64,000 nucleotides of DNA from Herpetospermum pedunculosum (GCA_028017165.1 CM051528.1:16806302-16870301), one strand, 5' to 3'. Numbered from the stretch's first letter, positions 31,666 through 42,926 are shown. Made by a program: numbers and translations. Notes: generated from the sequence alone by a model not told the origin.

Positions 31666-33354
31666 TGTTAAGTCTCCAAAAGTGACTTATGTAGGACTTA
31701 TGTAGCTTAGAAAGATGCACACTCTTAGGTGTTTTTGATAGGATTTAGCTTAAACCTATGCTTATATATGAGAATTAAGAGAAGGTAGCTAAATTAGGAC
31801 TTGTGTGCAAAAGGAAAGAAAAGGAATGAAAACCGAAGGAAAAGAATGAAAAAAGCACATTGCGATAGCATTGCGGAAACATTGCTGAAACCGCAATGTT
31901 TCAAGTGAAAACCGTAAGTTGACTGATCTTTTTCTGTTAAATTCCGTTATTTCAGGGATTCGGTCTTTCTCCTCCATCCATTTTGAAGTACGACGTTGAA
32001 GATTGATGGTTCTCCTTGGCCCAAACGCACCTGCAGATTACTATAAAAGGGGGTCAAAGTCGAGGGTTCAATCATCATCCGAAAGCGTAGAAGTCTTCTC
32101 GCAGCTCCATCTTTTCTCCTGTCATTCTTCTCTGTCTGTTGGTGTGAGAGTCTCAGCTGTTGGAATCGACAATCTGATAGGTTGGATTCATCCAAGCAAA
32201 GCTATTCTTTCATCCCCTTCAGCCGAGGCATCTGCAACTAGGCGTTCACGCTCGTTTTTATGCTTTCTGTCTTTATTTCCATTTTCCAGCTTTAGTTTGT
32301 CGTTGTTTCCTTTCTTGTAACTAGATCAGTCCATTTCGTTGTGTTCTGTCTTTCTGTTATGCACTTTAAGTTCCTCTTCTTGTCCATTAAAACAATCAAG
32401 TAATCAAAGCATAGTTAGTATTTCACAAGTTTTCCAGCTTCTGCTGCTACGGTTTTTCCTTACTGTTTTAAGTATATTTCTCTTCTAATCATGTTTCCTT
32501 CATCTCTTATTTCTGTTTACCCCATATCCATGAGTAACTAAGTCACATAGGGGCATGCTAATGACAATACTATAGGCTAAAAAACGTGAACCAAGCATGT
32601 AGGATAGCTCTCGAAGCATTAATTGTATGTAAGCTTCATCCCACGGGCAATTTCGATTGGCCATCCATTTTGTCCAAAGAACTCCTAACCTCTGGAAGGA
32701 GTAAGAGTTCAGAGTCATACACTCATGCTAGCCTTTCAAGGTAGCCAGAAAACGACCTAGGAATAGGCGTTTTCCTAGTACAAACCATAACTTTCTGCTT
32801 TAACAAGATGCTTAAGACCTTACTTGGACATGAGTAAACTAAAGAATCTAATGCATGGAATCGGACGATACATGAGATTGAGTGAGTTTGATGCGTAGTG
32901 AGTTGATCCAATGCTTGAGAAGCGTGAGAAAATGCCTATAGAGGAGTCATTAGTAGCCCTTGTTTCTCCATTTTACACACTTTCGCTGTTATTAAAATTG
33001 CGGTAGAATTGCTGTTCCCGCAATTCTGCTTAAGTTACAATTCTGTCTAATTGTTTTTGTCTTCGTTTATTACTCTCGTCTCTTTTCATTTGAGTTTAAC
33101 TTTGACTTGCATTTGTTTATGTTGCTACCCTCTACGTATTCAGTAGGAAATAGACAATTTAAAACCAATTCTACCCCATCAAATCCACCCCTTCTTTCTT
33201 AACTTTACACTTCATGAATAGCTTATAATAAATCTCTGTGGGAAAACGAATGAAAAAATACTTACTACTTGCTATAGGATCATGTATGCTTGCATGTTCT
33301 GAGTGCTCTCTCTATCTTATTGCCTAATTATTTTAACACATTGAGCACGCAACA
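31666..33354 (+). repeat. ATH-3 3' LTR
   Basis: A 1689-base LTR nearly identical to 20639-22318. The extra nine bases near 32181 (TTGGATTCA) are present in the other family LTRs, so the 5' copy lost them. TATAAAAG is at 32042-32049. Confidence 0.95.
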
Positions 33355-33359
33355 GTTGT
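33355..33359. repeat. Target-site duplication GTTGT, right copy, of ATH-3
   Basis: It follows the LTR end CACGCAACA and matches 20634-20638. Joining across it restores RT coding sequence of ATH-1. Confidence 0.94.
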
Positions 33360-34129
33360 CCAGGCTAGTAAACATTCTCTAGAGAAGATGAATGGCTTAT
33401 TCAGCTCTAGAAGCTCACACAAAGGCTTGGAGATCTTTGAAAAGTTCTTAATGAACCTTCTATAGAAGCATGCGTGCCCTAAGAAACTTCTAATGGCTTT
33501 CACATTCTGAGGTTCCACTAACTTCTCTATTATTTCAATCTTGGCCCTATCGACCTCTACTCCTGCTCTAGACACTCTATGACCTAGGACTATCCCTTCT
33601 TCCACCATGAAGTGGCACTTTCCCAATTAAGGACTAGGTTGGTCTCCTCACACCTAGCCAGGACTTGTCCTAAGTTCTCTAAACAGTTTGTGAATGAATC
33701 ACCAAAGACTGAGAAGTCATCCATAAATATCTCTATCATGGATTCATCTAAGTCAGAGAAGATTGCCAACATGCACCTTTGGAACGTTGCTGGTGCATTG
33801 CATAAGCCAAAAGGCATTCTGCGAAAGGCAAATGTTCCAAAAGGGCAAGTGAAGGTTGTCTTCTCCTGGTCCTTAGGGTCTATAGTGATTTGGTTATATC
33901 CAGAATAACCATCTAGAAAGCAGTAGTAGGCTCTACCAGCTATCCTATCTAACATCTGATCTATAAATGGTAAAGGGAAGTGATCTTTTTTTGTTTCCTT
34001 ATTCAATTTCCTATAATCCATGCAAACTCTCCATCCTGTAATAGTTCTTGTTGGAATCAGTTCATTGCTCTCATTCACTACTACAGTCATCCCCCCCTTC
34101 TTAGGTACACATTGTATTGGACTCACCCA
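33360..34129 (-). pseudogene. ATH-1 pol, upstream half: reverse transcriptase
   Basis: The minus-strand frame contains SPIQCVPKKGG, CMDYRKLNKET, FRRMPFGLCNAPATF and FMDDFSVF. A one-base loss near 33620 (CACTTTCCC where ATH-2 has CACTTCTCCC) shifts the frame. The second segment resumes CHFMVEEGIVLGHRVSRAG and runs into the ATH-3 insertion point. It is not translatable as a whole. Confidence 0.92.
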
Positions 34130-37037
34130 CTAACTACTAGCTATAGGGAAGATCACACCTGCGTCTAACCACTTTATTATCTCTTTCTTAACTACCTCTT
34201 TCATAGAGGGGTTCAACCTACGTTGGTGATCTACTCGGGGTGTATGCTCTTCCTCTAAGATTATCTTATGCATGCAGTAAGAAGGGCTAATGCCTCTAAT
34301 GTCAGCAATAGTCCATGTAATAGCCTTTTTATGCTGCCTAAGTAATAATATCAGTTCAACCTCATGCTTTTCACTTAATTTAGAAGAAATAATCACAGGC
34401 AGAGTATCATTACTTCCTAGATATGCATACTTCAGATGAGTGGGTAAGGGTTTCAATTCTAAGACAGGTGGATGCTCAATGGATGGCTTTAATGGATTCA
34501 GGGATCTGTCAGTTAAGTCTTTATTTATACAAACATGTTGTGGTTTATCTACAGGTATATCCATTATCTCAGAAACATTTAAATCAGTTAAATCCAATTG
34601 TACATATTCATTAGCATGCTTAGTTAATAATTCATGCTCCAGCTGTTCTTCCATCAGTGAATCAACAATGTCCATGCTAGCACAAGATTCAGAGTCAGAA
34701 GGATACCTCAGTGCTTTAAAAACACTAAATTTAACCTCCTCATCATGAACCCTCATGGTGAGCTCACCTTTCTGGACATCAATCAGGGCCCTACCTGTGG
34801 CTAGAAATGGTCTGCCTAATAGGATGGGGACTTCCTTGTCTGCTTCATAGTCCAGGATGATGAAATCTGCAAGGAAGATAAACTTGTCAACCTTTACAAG
34901 AATATCCTCAATCTTACCCTCAGGGTATGCTATGGATCTGTCTACAAGTTGTAAAGTGACAGTGGTTGGACGTGCTTCTCCTATTCCTAGCTGGCGGAAT
35001 AGTGATAGGGGCATGAGGTTTATGCTGGCTCCCAGGTCACAAAGAGCTCTGCCCACGTGCTTGCCTCCTAGCTCTACTGGATCCTTCTCCTTCTTGGGTA
35101 GCTTGTTCTGGAGTATGGCACTGCACTCCTCAGTGAGATTCACTGTTTCAAATTCACCAATGATCTTCTTGTTAGTGATTATATCCTTCAGAATCTTAAC
35201 ATAAGAAGGCATAGACTGTAGAACTTCTACAAAAGGAATATTCACATGCACTTGTTTAAGAATTTCTAAAAATTTGTTAAAGTGCACTTCCTGTTCTTGT
35301 TTTTTCTTTAGCCTTCGAGGAAATGGAGGTGGTGGCACATATGCAGGCACTTCAGGTCGCCTCAGGATAGGTGGAGGCCTTGGGATTTCTTCTATCTCTT
35401 CTATGATTGGCTCCAGCCTTGCTCCTGATGTGCTTAGTGATGGTTGACCTTGGTTTGGCAGAGACTCTAGTGGAGCACTAGACTCATTGTTCTCTACTCT
35501 CTTTGGGGTTTCTTTAGTGTTTCTCACCAATGGTCTACCACTTCTAAGTTCAATTGCTTGAACTTGCTCTTTTCCATCTCTCCTTGGCAACTCAGTGTCA
35601 GCAGGAAGTCTACCTTGGGGCCTATTTTTGAGTTCATTGGCTAGTTGCCCTATTTGGTTCTCTAGGCTCCTGAGGGTAGCTTGCTGGCTTTGTAGAGTAG
35701 CATCATTCTTGGCGATGTACTCTTTGAGTAGATTTTCTACAGATGACCCTACTGGTTGGCTGTATGGTTTTTGATACATGGATTGGTTATGTTGGGGAGT
35801 GAAACCAGGTGTTCCACTCGGTCTTGGTTGGTTAGGGGCTTGGTTAGCAGTCTGTTGGCCACCCCATGAAAGGTTTGGGTGGTTCCTCCAACCAGGATTG
35901 TAAGTGTTAGAGTAGGGGTTGTTCCTAGGCTGCTGTTGACTTCAACATAGCAGACTGAGGCTGGATTCCCAGGGCAGTATTCATACAGGTGCCCCTCCCC
36001 ACAGAATCCACAGATAAGTGTCTCACCTTGACTTGGTTGTGTGCCCATTGACATGGCTGTAGCGGTGTTGACACTAGTTTGGAGATTGGCTTGAGCCATT
36101 TGTTTAACTAGGTTGGTCAGGGCGCTTATTTGGATACTCATGGCATTGAGTGCGTCCTTATTTTGAGCTCTACTTGGCTCTATTGGATCATCTGACCACC
36201 TACAGTGAGATGCTGAGATCTTCTCCAAGATCTGTTATAACTTTTGGACAGCATGGAACCACCAGCAGATGAATTTAACACTTGTCTGGTGCTGGGGTTG
36301 CATCCTTTGAAAAAGACCTCGATTTGGATACACCATGGAATGCCATGGTGTGGACATTTAAGCAGAAGGTCCTTGAACCTTGTCCAAGCTTCGTGAAGGG
36401 ACTCATTTTCAGTTTGTTTGAACTTGATAATGTCATCACGAAAGGTAGAATTCCTATCAGGTGGAAAGTATTTAACTAGAAATTTCTCCGCCAAGTCTGT
36501 CCAGTTGAGGACTGATCCAGAGGGTAATGAGTTTAACCACGTCTTTGCTTTGTCCCTTAATGAGTAGGGGAAGAGGTAGAGCCTCAAGGCTTCTTGGGAA
36601 ACTCCAGGAATGAGGAAGGTATCACTAACTCCTAGGAAGTTTCTAAGATGGTTGTGGGGGTCCTCATTTTCCACTCCAAAGAATTGTCCCACAGTGGACA
36701 ACATTTGGAACATTACTGGCTTTAACTCGAATGAGTTGGCAGTAATTTCAGGGCGGATTATGCTTGGGTTTAGATCCCCAGGCATAGGTACTAGGTAGGA
36801 AAGAATGGCATTATCCTTATCATTCGCTATTTCGATGGGATTGCGAGTGGTAGGTACCGGATTTGGGACTGGTCTGTCCATTTCTTCTTGATAGAATTGC
36901 GGAGACTCTGCGGTTTCAGCAATTATTTGAGGTAAAGAGGGTTGGTTAAAGAGACGTTTCTTAGCTCTATTTATGGCCCTAAGTAATCTCTCAGGCTCAG
37001 GATTGAACTCTAGATCGCTACTTGAAGGCTCATTCAT
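34130..37037 (-). pseudogene. ATH-1 gag and protease, frameshifted, ending in the shared amber
   Basis: It starts at ATG 37035-37037 (MNEPSSSDLEFNPEPERL) and ends at TAG 34130-34132, the same codon as the ATH-2 amber. A ten-base deletion near 36233 and a one-base deletion near 35941 break the frame twice. A 15-base in-frame deletion near 35080 removes five residues just before the protease. Readable parts include the gag domain, the zinc knuckle CGFCGEGHLYEYC and the protease motif CDLGASINLMPL. Confidence 0.92.
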
Positions 37038-37143
37038 AAACTAACCCAATGGTACCTGCAAAAGAAATGAAATTAAGCTCAGCTCCAATAGATATTAAAC
37101 TTTGTGTTTCAAACTTAACAAACTTCGTTTTCACTAAACTAAA

Positions 37144-37161
37144 TCCCCGGCAGCGGCGCCA
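37144..37161 (-). other. ATH-1 primer binding site, tRNA-Asp type
   Basis: Minus-strand TGGCGCCGCTGCCGGGGA, six bases inside the 5' LTR. Confidence 0.87.
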
Positions 37162-37167
37162 AAAACT

Positions 37168-38875
37168 TGTTGCGTGCTCAATGTTTAAAAGAAATAAGCA
37201 ATAAGAGAGAGAGAGCACTCAGAACATGCAAGCATACATGATCTTGTAGCAAGTAGTAAGTATTTTTTCATTCGTTTTCCCACAGAGATTTATTATTAGC
37301 TACTCGTGAAGTGTATTGTTAAGCAAGAATGGGTGGATTTGATGGGGTAGATTTGGTTTAAAAATGCCTAATTACTAATGAATCAATTAAGGATAGCAAC
37401 ATGAACAAATGCAAGTCAATGATAAACTCAACCGTAACGAGAAGAGATTAATAAACGAAGAGAAAAATAGCTAAGCAGAATTTTAACTTAAAAGAATTGC
37501 GAGAACAGCAATTTTACCGCAATGTTACTAACAGCGAAAGTGTGTAAAATGGAGAAACAAGGGCTACTAACGACTCCTCTATAGGCATTTTCACACGATT
37601 CTCAAGCATTGGATCAACTAACTATGCATCAAACTAACTCATTCTCATGTATCTTCCGATTTCATGCATTAGATTCTTTAGTTTACTCATGTCCAAGTAA
37701 GGTCTTAAGCATCTTGTTAAAGCAGTAAGTTATGATTTGTACTAGGAAAACGCCTATTCCTAGGTAGTTTTCTGGTTACCCTGAGAGGCTAGCATGAGTG
37801 TATGACTCTGAACTCTTACTCCTTCCAGAGGTTAGGAGTTCTTTGGACAAAATGGATGGCCAATCGAAATTGCCCGTGGGATGAAGCTTACATACAATCA
37901 ATGCATTCGAGAGCTATCCTACATGCTTGGTTCACGTGTTTTAGCCTATAGTATTGTCATTAGCATGCCCCTATGTGACTTAGTTACTCATGGATGTAGA
38001 GAGAACAGAAATAATAGATGAAGTAGACATGCTTAGAAGAAAATGAAAGACAAAACAACAAGGAAAAACAGTAGGCAGAGAAGGTAAAGACAAAGTGTGA
38101 AATGATGAATTGTGCTTTGATTAATCAATTGTTTGAATGAACAAATGAAAACTTAAAGTGATTAACATAAAGACAGAAAGCAACGAAATGGAATGGTTTG
38201 ACTAATGGAAAAGAAATAACAACAAAACGGTGCTGGAAATGAAAAGTAAAGACAGAAAGCAGTAAAATGAGCTTGATCGCCTCGTCGCAAACGCCTCGGC
38301 TGAAGGGAGAGAAAGGTAAGCCTTGCTTGGATGAATCCAATCAGAAGAGAAGATGAATCTTCTCTCCTTCCTATCAGATTGTCGACTCCAACAGCTGAAC
38401 CTCTCAAACCAACAGACGGAGAAGGGAAAGAATGGAAAAGGCTGCGCTGCGAAGAGACTTCTACGCTTTCGGATGATGATTAAACCTTCCTCTTTGACCT
38501 CCTTTTATAGTATTCCGCAGGTGCGATTGGGCCAAGGAGAACCATCCATCCTCAACGTCGTACTTCAAAATGGATGGAGGAGAAAGAACGAATCCCTGAA
38601 ATAACGGATCACAACAGAAAAAGGTTAGCCAACTTACGGATTTCACTTGAAACATTGCGGTTTTAGCAATGTTTCCGCAATGCACAGTTTTCATTCTTTT
38701 AACTTCCTTTTTCATTCCTTTTCTTTCCTTTTGCATACAAGTCCTAATTTAGCTTCCTTCTTCTAATTCTTATATATAAGCATAAGTTTAAGCTAAATCC
38801 TATCAAAAACACCTAAGAGTGCACATCTTTCTATGGAAAACAAGTCCTAAATTAGTCACTTTTGGAGACGTAACA
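37168..38875 (-). repeat. ATH-1 5' LTR
   Basis: A 1708-base LTR bounded by the PBS side at 37168 and by GACGTAACA followed by the TSD GCAAA. Minus-strand TATAAAAG is at 38512-38519. It lacks the 43-base duplication found in the 3' LTR. Confidence 0.94.
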
Positions 38876-38880
38876 GCAAA
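38876..38880. repeat. Target-site duplication GCAAA, right copy, of ATH-1
   Basis: It matches 637-641 and continues into ATH-0 integrase coding sequence (AAAGCATGTCACTTACC). Confidence 0.95.
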
Positions 38881-39318
38881 GCATGTCACTTACCATTCGA
38901 ATTGGAAATCAAAGCATTTTGGGCCCTAAAAGAGCTGAATTATTGCGTGACCGATGCAGGAACATTGCGGTCTCTGCAATTACATGAGCTTGATGAGCTG
39001 AGACATATGTCCTATGAAAATGCCAAAATGTATAAGGAAAAAACTAAAATTTGGCATGATAGTAGACTTAGGATTAAGGACTTTAAGAAAGGCCAGCATG
39101 TCTTGTTATTTAACTCAAGGTTTAGATTATTTCCAGGCAAACTTAAGTCCAGATGGTCAGGTCCTTTTGTTATAACTAATGTGTTTGTTCATGGTGCAAT
39201 TGAGATTAGGAACCTGCAGCACGGGCAACCGTTCATGGTCAATGGTGCACGTTTGAAGCATTACTACGAGGAAGGAGATGTGAAGACTCTCTCGGCCTTC
39301 CTCTTATCTGAAGCTTGA
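38876..39318 (+). pseudogene. ATH-0 integrase C-terminal part, right of the ATH-1 insertion
   Basis: It continues the fragment at 567-641 and reads KACHLPFELEIKAFWALKELNYC through to TLSAFLLSEA and a stop at 39318. No chromodomain is present. The frame is undamaged apart from the ATH-1 insertion. The in-frame TTGCGT/CATTGCGGTCTCTGCAATT motif at 38940-38981 is retained. Confidence 0.93.
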
Positions 39319-39591
39319 AAATAAAACCGAGAGAGGACGAGTGATTACTGTGCTCGTCCATGCGAGGCTATGCCTTAGAGTTTTTTTTTGTTGTTTTGAA
39401 TTTCTTCGGTTGTTATTTTTGTATGTTTAGGTGTGATTTTTATTACGAATTTGATGTTAATTTTGTATGTTTTATTAGGGGATCAAGAGAGGAAATCAAG
39501 GAGATGAATCAAGGGTAAAGAATCGGGGAAGAAATCGGGCCGAATCAAAGATTAAGTTATGAGAATCTTGGCATTTAAATCAAGAAAATCT

Positions 39592-39648
39592 CCAACGACC
39601 ATTTAATTGCGGTGGATTTGCTGAAACCGCAACAGAAATAGCCGTTGG
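39592..39648 (+). promoter_or_regulatory. Conserved inverted repeat before ORF2 (ATH-0)
   Basis: CCAACGACC faces GCCGTTGG as the outer arms. The inner arms TTGCGGT and ACCGCAA pair perfectly, a different pairing from the GGATT/AATCC of ATH-3. The position is 129 bases before ORF2. Confidence 0.55.
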
Positions 39649-39776
39649 GATTCACTTGATTACAAATAGCCGTTAGAACAGCTGTGGCCCGTACGCTTCC
39701 TTCATTCGTTGGACTTCAAGAAATCTATCTTCTTCTTCCTCTGCAATTCCTATTTTCAGATCTCTCCGATTCGACA

Positions 39777-41498
39777 ATGGTGCTTACACGAGCTGAGCGA
39801 TCTGCTTCCAAGAAGAAGGCAACTGACGCAGAGGCAGCTGCGAGAGAGGCACTACTTGCCTTGGCAGATGCCGAAGCTGCGCGACCCGAACGACCTTCTA
39901 AGCTTCCTATCCGCAAGAAGAAGTGGAAGGTGGTGACCGAAATCCCTGCTGGTCCATCTGAACCAGTAGGTACGCCCAAGAAGAGAAAGTGGAAGATGGC
40001 AGTCTCAGACGCACCGATCAAGGAAAAGACTCCCACTGTGGAGAGTCAGGGAAGTGGCTGTCCATCCTACGAGACGGCCAGACAAAGCCCAGAGCCATCT
40101 CCATCTCTACAGAGCCCTGAGCTATCGCCACCTCCACAAAGCCCTGAGGCATCGCCATCGTCGCAAACGCCCGAGCCTGAAATTCCAATTAAAGAACATC
40201 AAGAGTCAGGGCCGGGCGAAGAGACGGCTGAGGAAGATGAGGTCTTCTCTCCTTTGAGGGAAGTCTGCCCCGATAGCCCAGCAAAGGGGGAAGACTCAAT
40301 GGATGAGACGTTGGGGGACTGCCTCCAGCAGATCACCACCAGGGCTCGGCTGAGGAAGAAAGCGCCCAAGGTTGTCAAGGCCAACCGACCGAAAGCTTCA
40401 AAAAGATCCAAGAAGAAGAAGGTCAGTAGTGAGCCTTCATTGATGAGGCTGAAGGTCGAGGCTGCTGAGTCGGCCAAAGCACGGGATAAGGGGAAAGCCA
40501 AAATGTACCCCGAAGATGAACCTCAAGTTGTGAGGTATGTGTCTTCTGATGCAGAGTCAAGGGGCACTAAACTGAGGAAAAGAGACCTACTCCATGAGAA
40601 GGGGTTTCTTGACGCCTTTGCAGACCTGCCACAATTCTTGTGCGCAGGGATCACCAACCACGACTGGGAAGAGCTGTGCAGACCGCCCATCCCTGCCTAC
40701 TCCAGCATGGTGTACGACTTCTATGCAAATCTGACGCACCCCGAGGATGGTCTGTCCTTGGTGAGGGGAATTGAGGTGGATTTTACAGCCAAGGCTATTA
40801 ATGAAGCCTATGGCCTCAAGGGGCAGAAACATACTGACTATGCGCGGATCATCGACGCTTCAACTGAGGTTGTCCTGGAAGAAGCATTGCGCATCATAGG
40901 CCAACCTGAGGCGGCTTGGACGATCTCACGCAATGGGAAGCATACTCTGATGAGTGCTACCCTCACGGCCAAGGCAGCTGTCTGGTTCTCCTTCGTGCGA
41001 AGGCGTCTGTCCCCAGTGACCCACGAAACCACCATAAATCAGGGAAGATCGCTGCTGGTATATGCGATCATGAGGGGTCTCACTATCAATGTTGGTAAGG
41101 TTATTGCAGCCTCTATCGCCGAGTGCGCGAAGAAAGGTAAGGGCCCTCTCTTCTTCCCAAACACCATTACTAAACTCTGTCTACGTGCAGGTGTACCCAT
41201 CGAGAGGAAGGAGAGGCAGCTGGCCTACACAGGGCATCTGGAGTTGCCCACAGCTTTGCGGATGCGACGAAAAGGGAACATGGAGTTTGAGTTGGATGGG
41301 TTGGCTGCTGCTCAATCCCTCTCTATTGCCTGCCTGATGGACCTTCAGAAGAAGATGGCGCAATGGGCTGAGTACGCTCAAGCGAGGGACAAAGATGTGG
41401 CAGATCAGTTGGGCTGCATCTTCCCTGCCTTCCCCACTGATCTACTGAAGCCATGGACGCCTTCAAGAGCACGAAGGGATGATGATGAGGATGTTTGA
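39777..41498 (+). CDS. ATH-0 ORF2, intact 573-residue protein in the oldest copy
   Basis: It starts at MVLTRAERSASKKK (an in-frame upstream ATG at 39684 is not shared) and is open to TGA at 41498. The regions follow the family order: charged Ala-rich start, KKKWK, Ser-Pro repeats that are shorter than in ATH-3, an acidic EEDEVFSPL, a Lys-rich KASKRSKKKK, and the conserved domain AYSSMVYDFYANL, VDFTAKAINEAYGLKG and VRRRLSPVTHETT. The 54-base GT-AG segment is at 41137-41190. It is the most divergent ORF2 in the window, yet carries no stop or frameshift although the element has lost its 5' half. Whether it is transcribed is unknown. Confidence 0.9.
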   Translation: MVLTRAERSASKKKATDAEAAAREALLALADAEAARPERPSKLPIRKKKWKVVTEIPAGPSEPVGTPKKRKWKMAVSDAPIKEKTPTVESQGSGCPSYETARQSPEPSPSLQSPELSPPPQSPEASPSSQTPEPEIPIKEHQESGPGEETAEEDEVFSPLREVCPDSPAKGEDSMDETLGDCLQQITTRARLRKKAPKVVKANRPKASKRSKKKKVSSEPSLMRLKVEAAESAKARDKGKAKMYPEDEPQVVRYVSSDAESRGTKLRKRDLLHEKGFLDAFADLPQFLCAGITNHDWEELCRPPIPAYSSMVYDFYANLTHPEDGLSLVRGIEVDFTAKAINEAYGLKGQKHTDYARIIDASTEVVLEEALRIIGQPEAAWTISRNGKHTLMSATLTAKAAVWFSFVRRRLSPVTHETTINQGRSLLVYAIMRGLTINVGKVIAASIAECAKKGKGPLFFPNTITKLCLRAGVPIERKERQLAYTGHLELPTALRMRRKGNMEFELDGLAAAQSLSIACLMDLQKKMAQWAEYAQARDKDVADQLGCIFPAFPTDLLKPWTPSRARRDDDEDV

Positions 41499-42926
41499 GT
41501 GCCAGTCTGAAGGGCACTCGAGGGAGTACTTCTGTTCCCTCTTAAAGAAAAAAAAATCAAACTGCTTTTCGTTAAACTGTGTGAATTCTGTTATTTTGAA
41601 TCAATATTTGATCTGTTTTTAGTTCTTTCTTTTGGTTGTTTAGGATAGTTTAGGATAGATAGATGGTATCTGATTAAGTAGGTTGTTTTAGTTTTCCTTT
41701 TGGTATAGCTGTGATAACTGGAAATAGCATGCAAATGGGGCTGCTTACTGATATATCTGCCCTGTAAATTCATTGCGAAATTATTGCGGACTCCGCAATT
41801 TTTGTTAGTTATCGCATGTTTTTGACTGACTGATTAGCTAGGCTGGTTCTGTTTCAATTTTGTTCTTTTGCTGCTTTCTTGACTACCATATATGACCTAT
41901 CTATAAGCATGATGGATGAGTGTCTTAAGGCACCTTTGATAGTTTAAATTAGTTCTCTTAAGTTGCTCAGCATGCGTAGCTTTAAGTCCTTACCGTACTG
42001 TTTTCCAACTTTCTGCTGCTGAGTTATTTTCTTTAAGAATGTTCTGTCTATGCCTAGGCCTTTTAGATTCTCTTTGTTTTTCCCTAGACTAGATGCTTCT
42101 AGGACAAGTTTGGGGGTGTGCCACCTCAGACTCTCATTGGGGACAATGAGAAGTTTTAGTTTGGGGGAGGCCACCCTAGGCCTAGGAACATTCCTCTCTC
42201 CCTTTAGACATAAGCATTCTTCTTCTCCTTTGCAAAAATGATGAACTGAAAAAAAAAATGAAAAAAGAATAAAAGAGGTGTCTCTCTTAAAGTGGCTGAG
42301 TAATCAGTGCCATGTGTGTAACCCACAAGTGGCATTGCATCAAAAGGCAACCAAAGGAGAGGCCCCCAAAGAAAGAAAGAAAAAGGAAAAACTAAGGAAG
42401 GAGAATGTATGCCTAGGAGTTGCAGCTTTGTGCTTAGGTGTCCTGAATAAAAGAACTCTGATCCTCAATTAGCTAAGCACAAGGTTGTAGCTTTTAGGTT
42501 TGTCTAGGGAGATGAATGTATATCCAATGTAGTGATGCCAGGGTTTAGTTTGTTCTATGAATGTACTACTGTCACTGGTTTGCACTAAGACTGGCATGAC
42601 TCTAAGGAATCCTAGGCAGCTCAAAAGCTAAAGCAGTAGAAGCATGTACTGAGTCTGGGGTAAAGCTAGGTAGAATTTGAAACCTTAGGGATAGTTGCAC
42701 TATATGACAAAAGCAAATAGATCAGTCGTGGGGAGTTAATGAAACAGTAGGATCATAAGGCAAGAGAAGTCAGAAGAAGCAAAATGAGAAGTTAGTTTTA
42801 AACTTAGAAATGTGTCACAGGACAGCTTTGCCATAGATAGGGAACTTAGGGGAGTCAACAAGTGGTTAGAGAAGTTAAAACAGCAGCCTAAGTAAGTCCT
42901 TAGATTGCTCGAGGACGAGCAAAACC
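41499..42926 (+). other. ATH-0 3' non-coding region
   Basis: It contains TTGCGAAATTATTGCGG with CTCCGCAATT at 41773-41801, the internal PPT-like AAGTTTGGGGGTGTGCC at about 42106, the stem-loop CTCATTG/CAATGAG at 42133-42150, a second G-run TTTGGGGGAGG at about 42158, and CCTAGGCCTAGG near 42175. No gene is seen. Confidence 0.75.

Larger units (their letters stand above)
20639..33354 (+). mobile_element. ATH-3: youngest and nearly intact Athila-like element
   Basis: It is 12.7 kb long with LTRs at 20639-22318 and 31666-33354 and the TSD GTTGT on both sides. The order is PBS 22325-22342, gag-pol 22448-27949 in one frame, spacer with inverted repeat, ORF2 28413-30221, 3' non-coding sequence, and PPT 31651-31665. 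By eye the LTRs differ at about ten positions plus one nine-base indel. It is inserted in the reverse transcriptase of ATH-1 in the opposite orientation. All expected parts are present, so it is the best candidate for an autonomous copy. Caveats are a stop four codons early at the end of pol and a few unusual residues. Confidence 0.95.
642..38875 (-). mobile_element. ATH-1: Athila-like LTR retrotransposon, itself hit by two insertions
   Basis: Removing ATH-2 and ATH-3 leaves one minus-strand element. It has a 5' LTR at 37168-38875, a PBS at 37144-37161, gag-protease at 34130-37037, RT-RNase H-integrase split across 33360-34129 and 18833-20633, ORF2 at 16607-18382, and a 3' LTR split across 642-1434 and 14191-15157. 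The TSD is GCAAA and the target is the ATH-0 integrase gene. Coding damage includes a frameshift near 33620, an amber at 34130-34132, a one-base loss near 35941, a ten-base loss near 36233, and an amber in ORF2. It could only move with proteins supplied in trans. The two LTRs differ by several indels, so it is older than ATH-2 and ATH-3. Confidence 0.93.
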
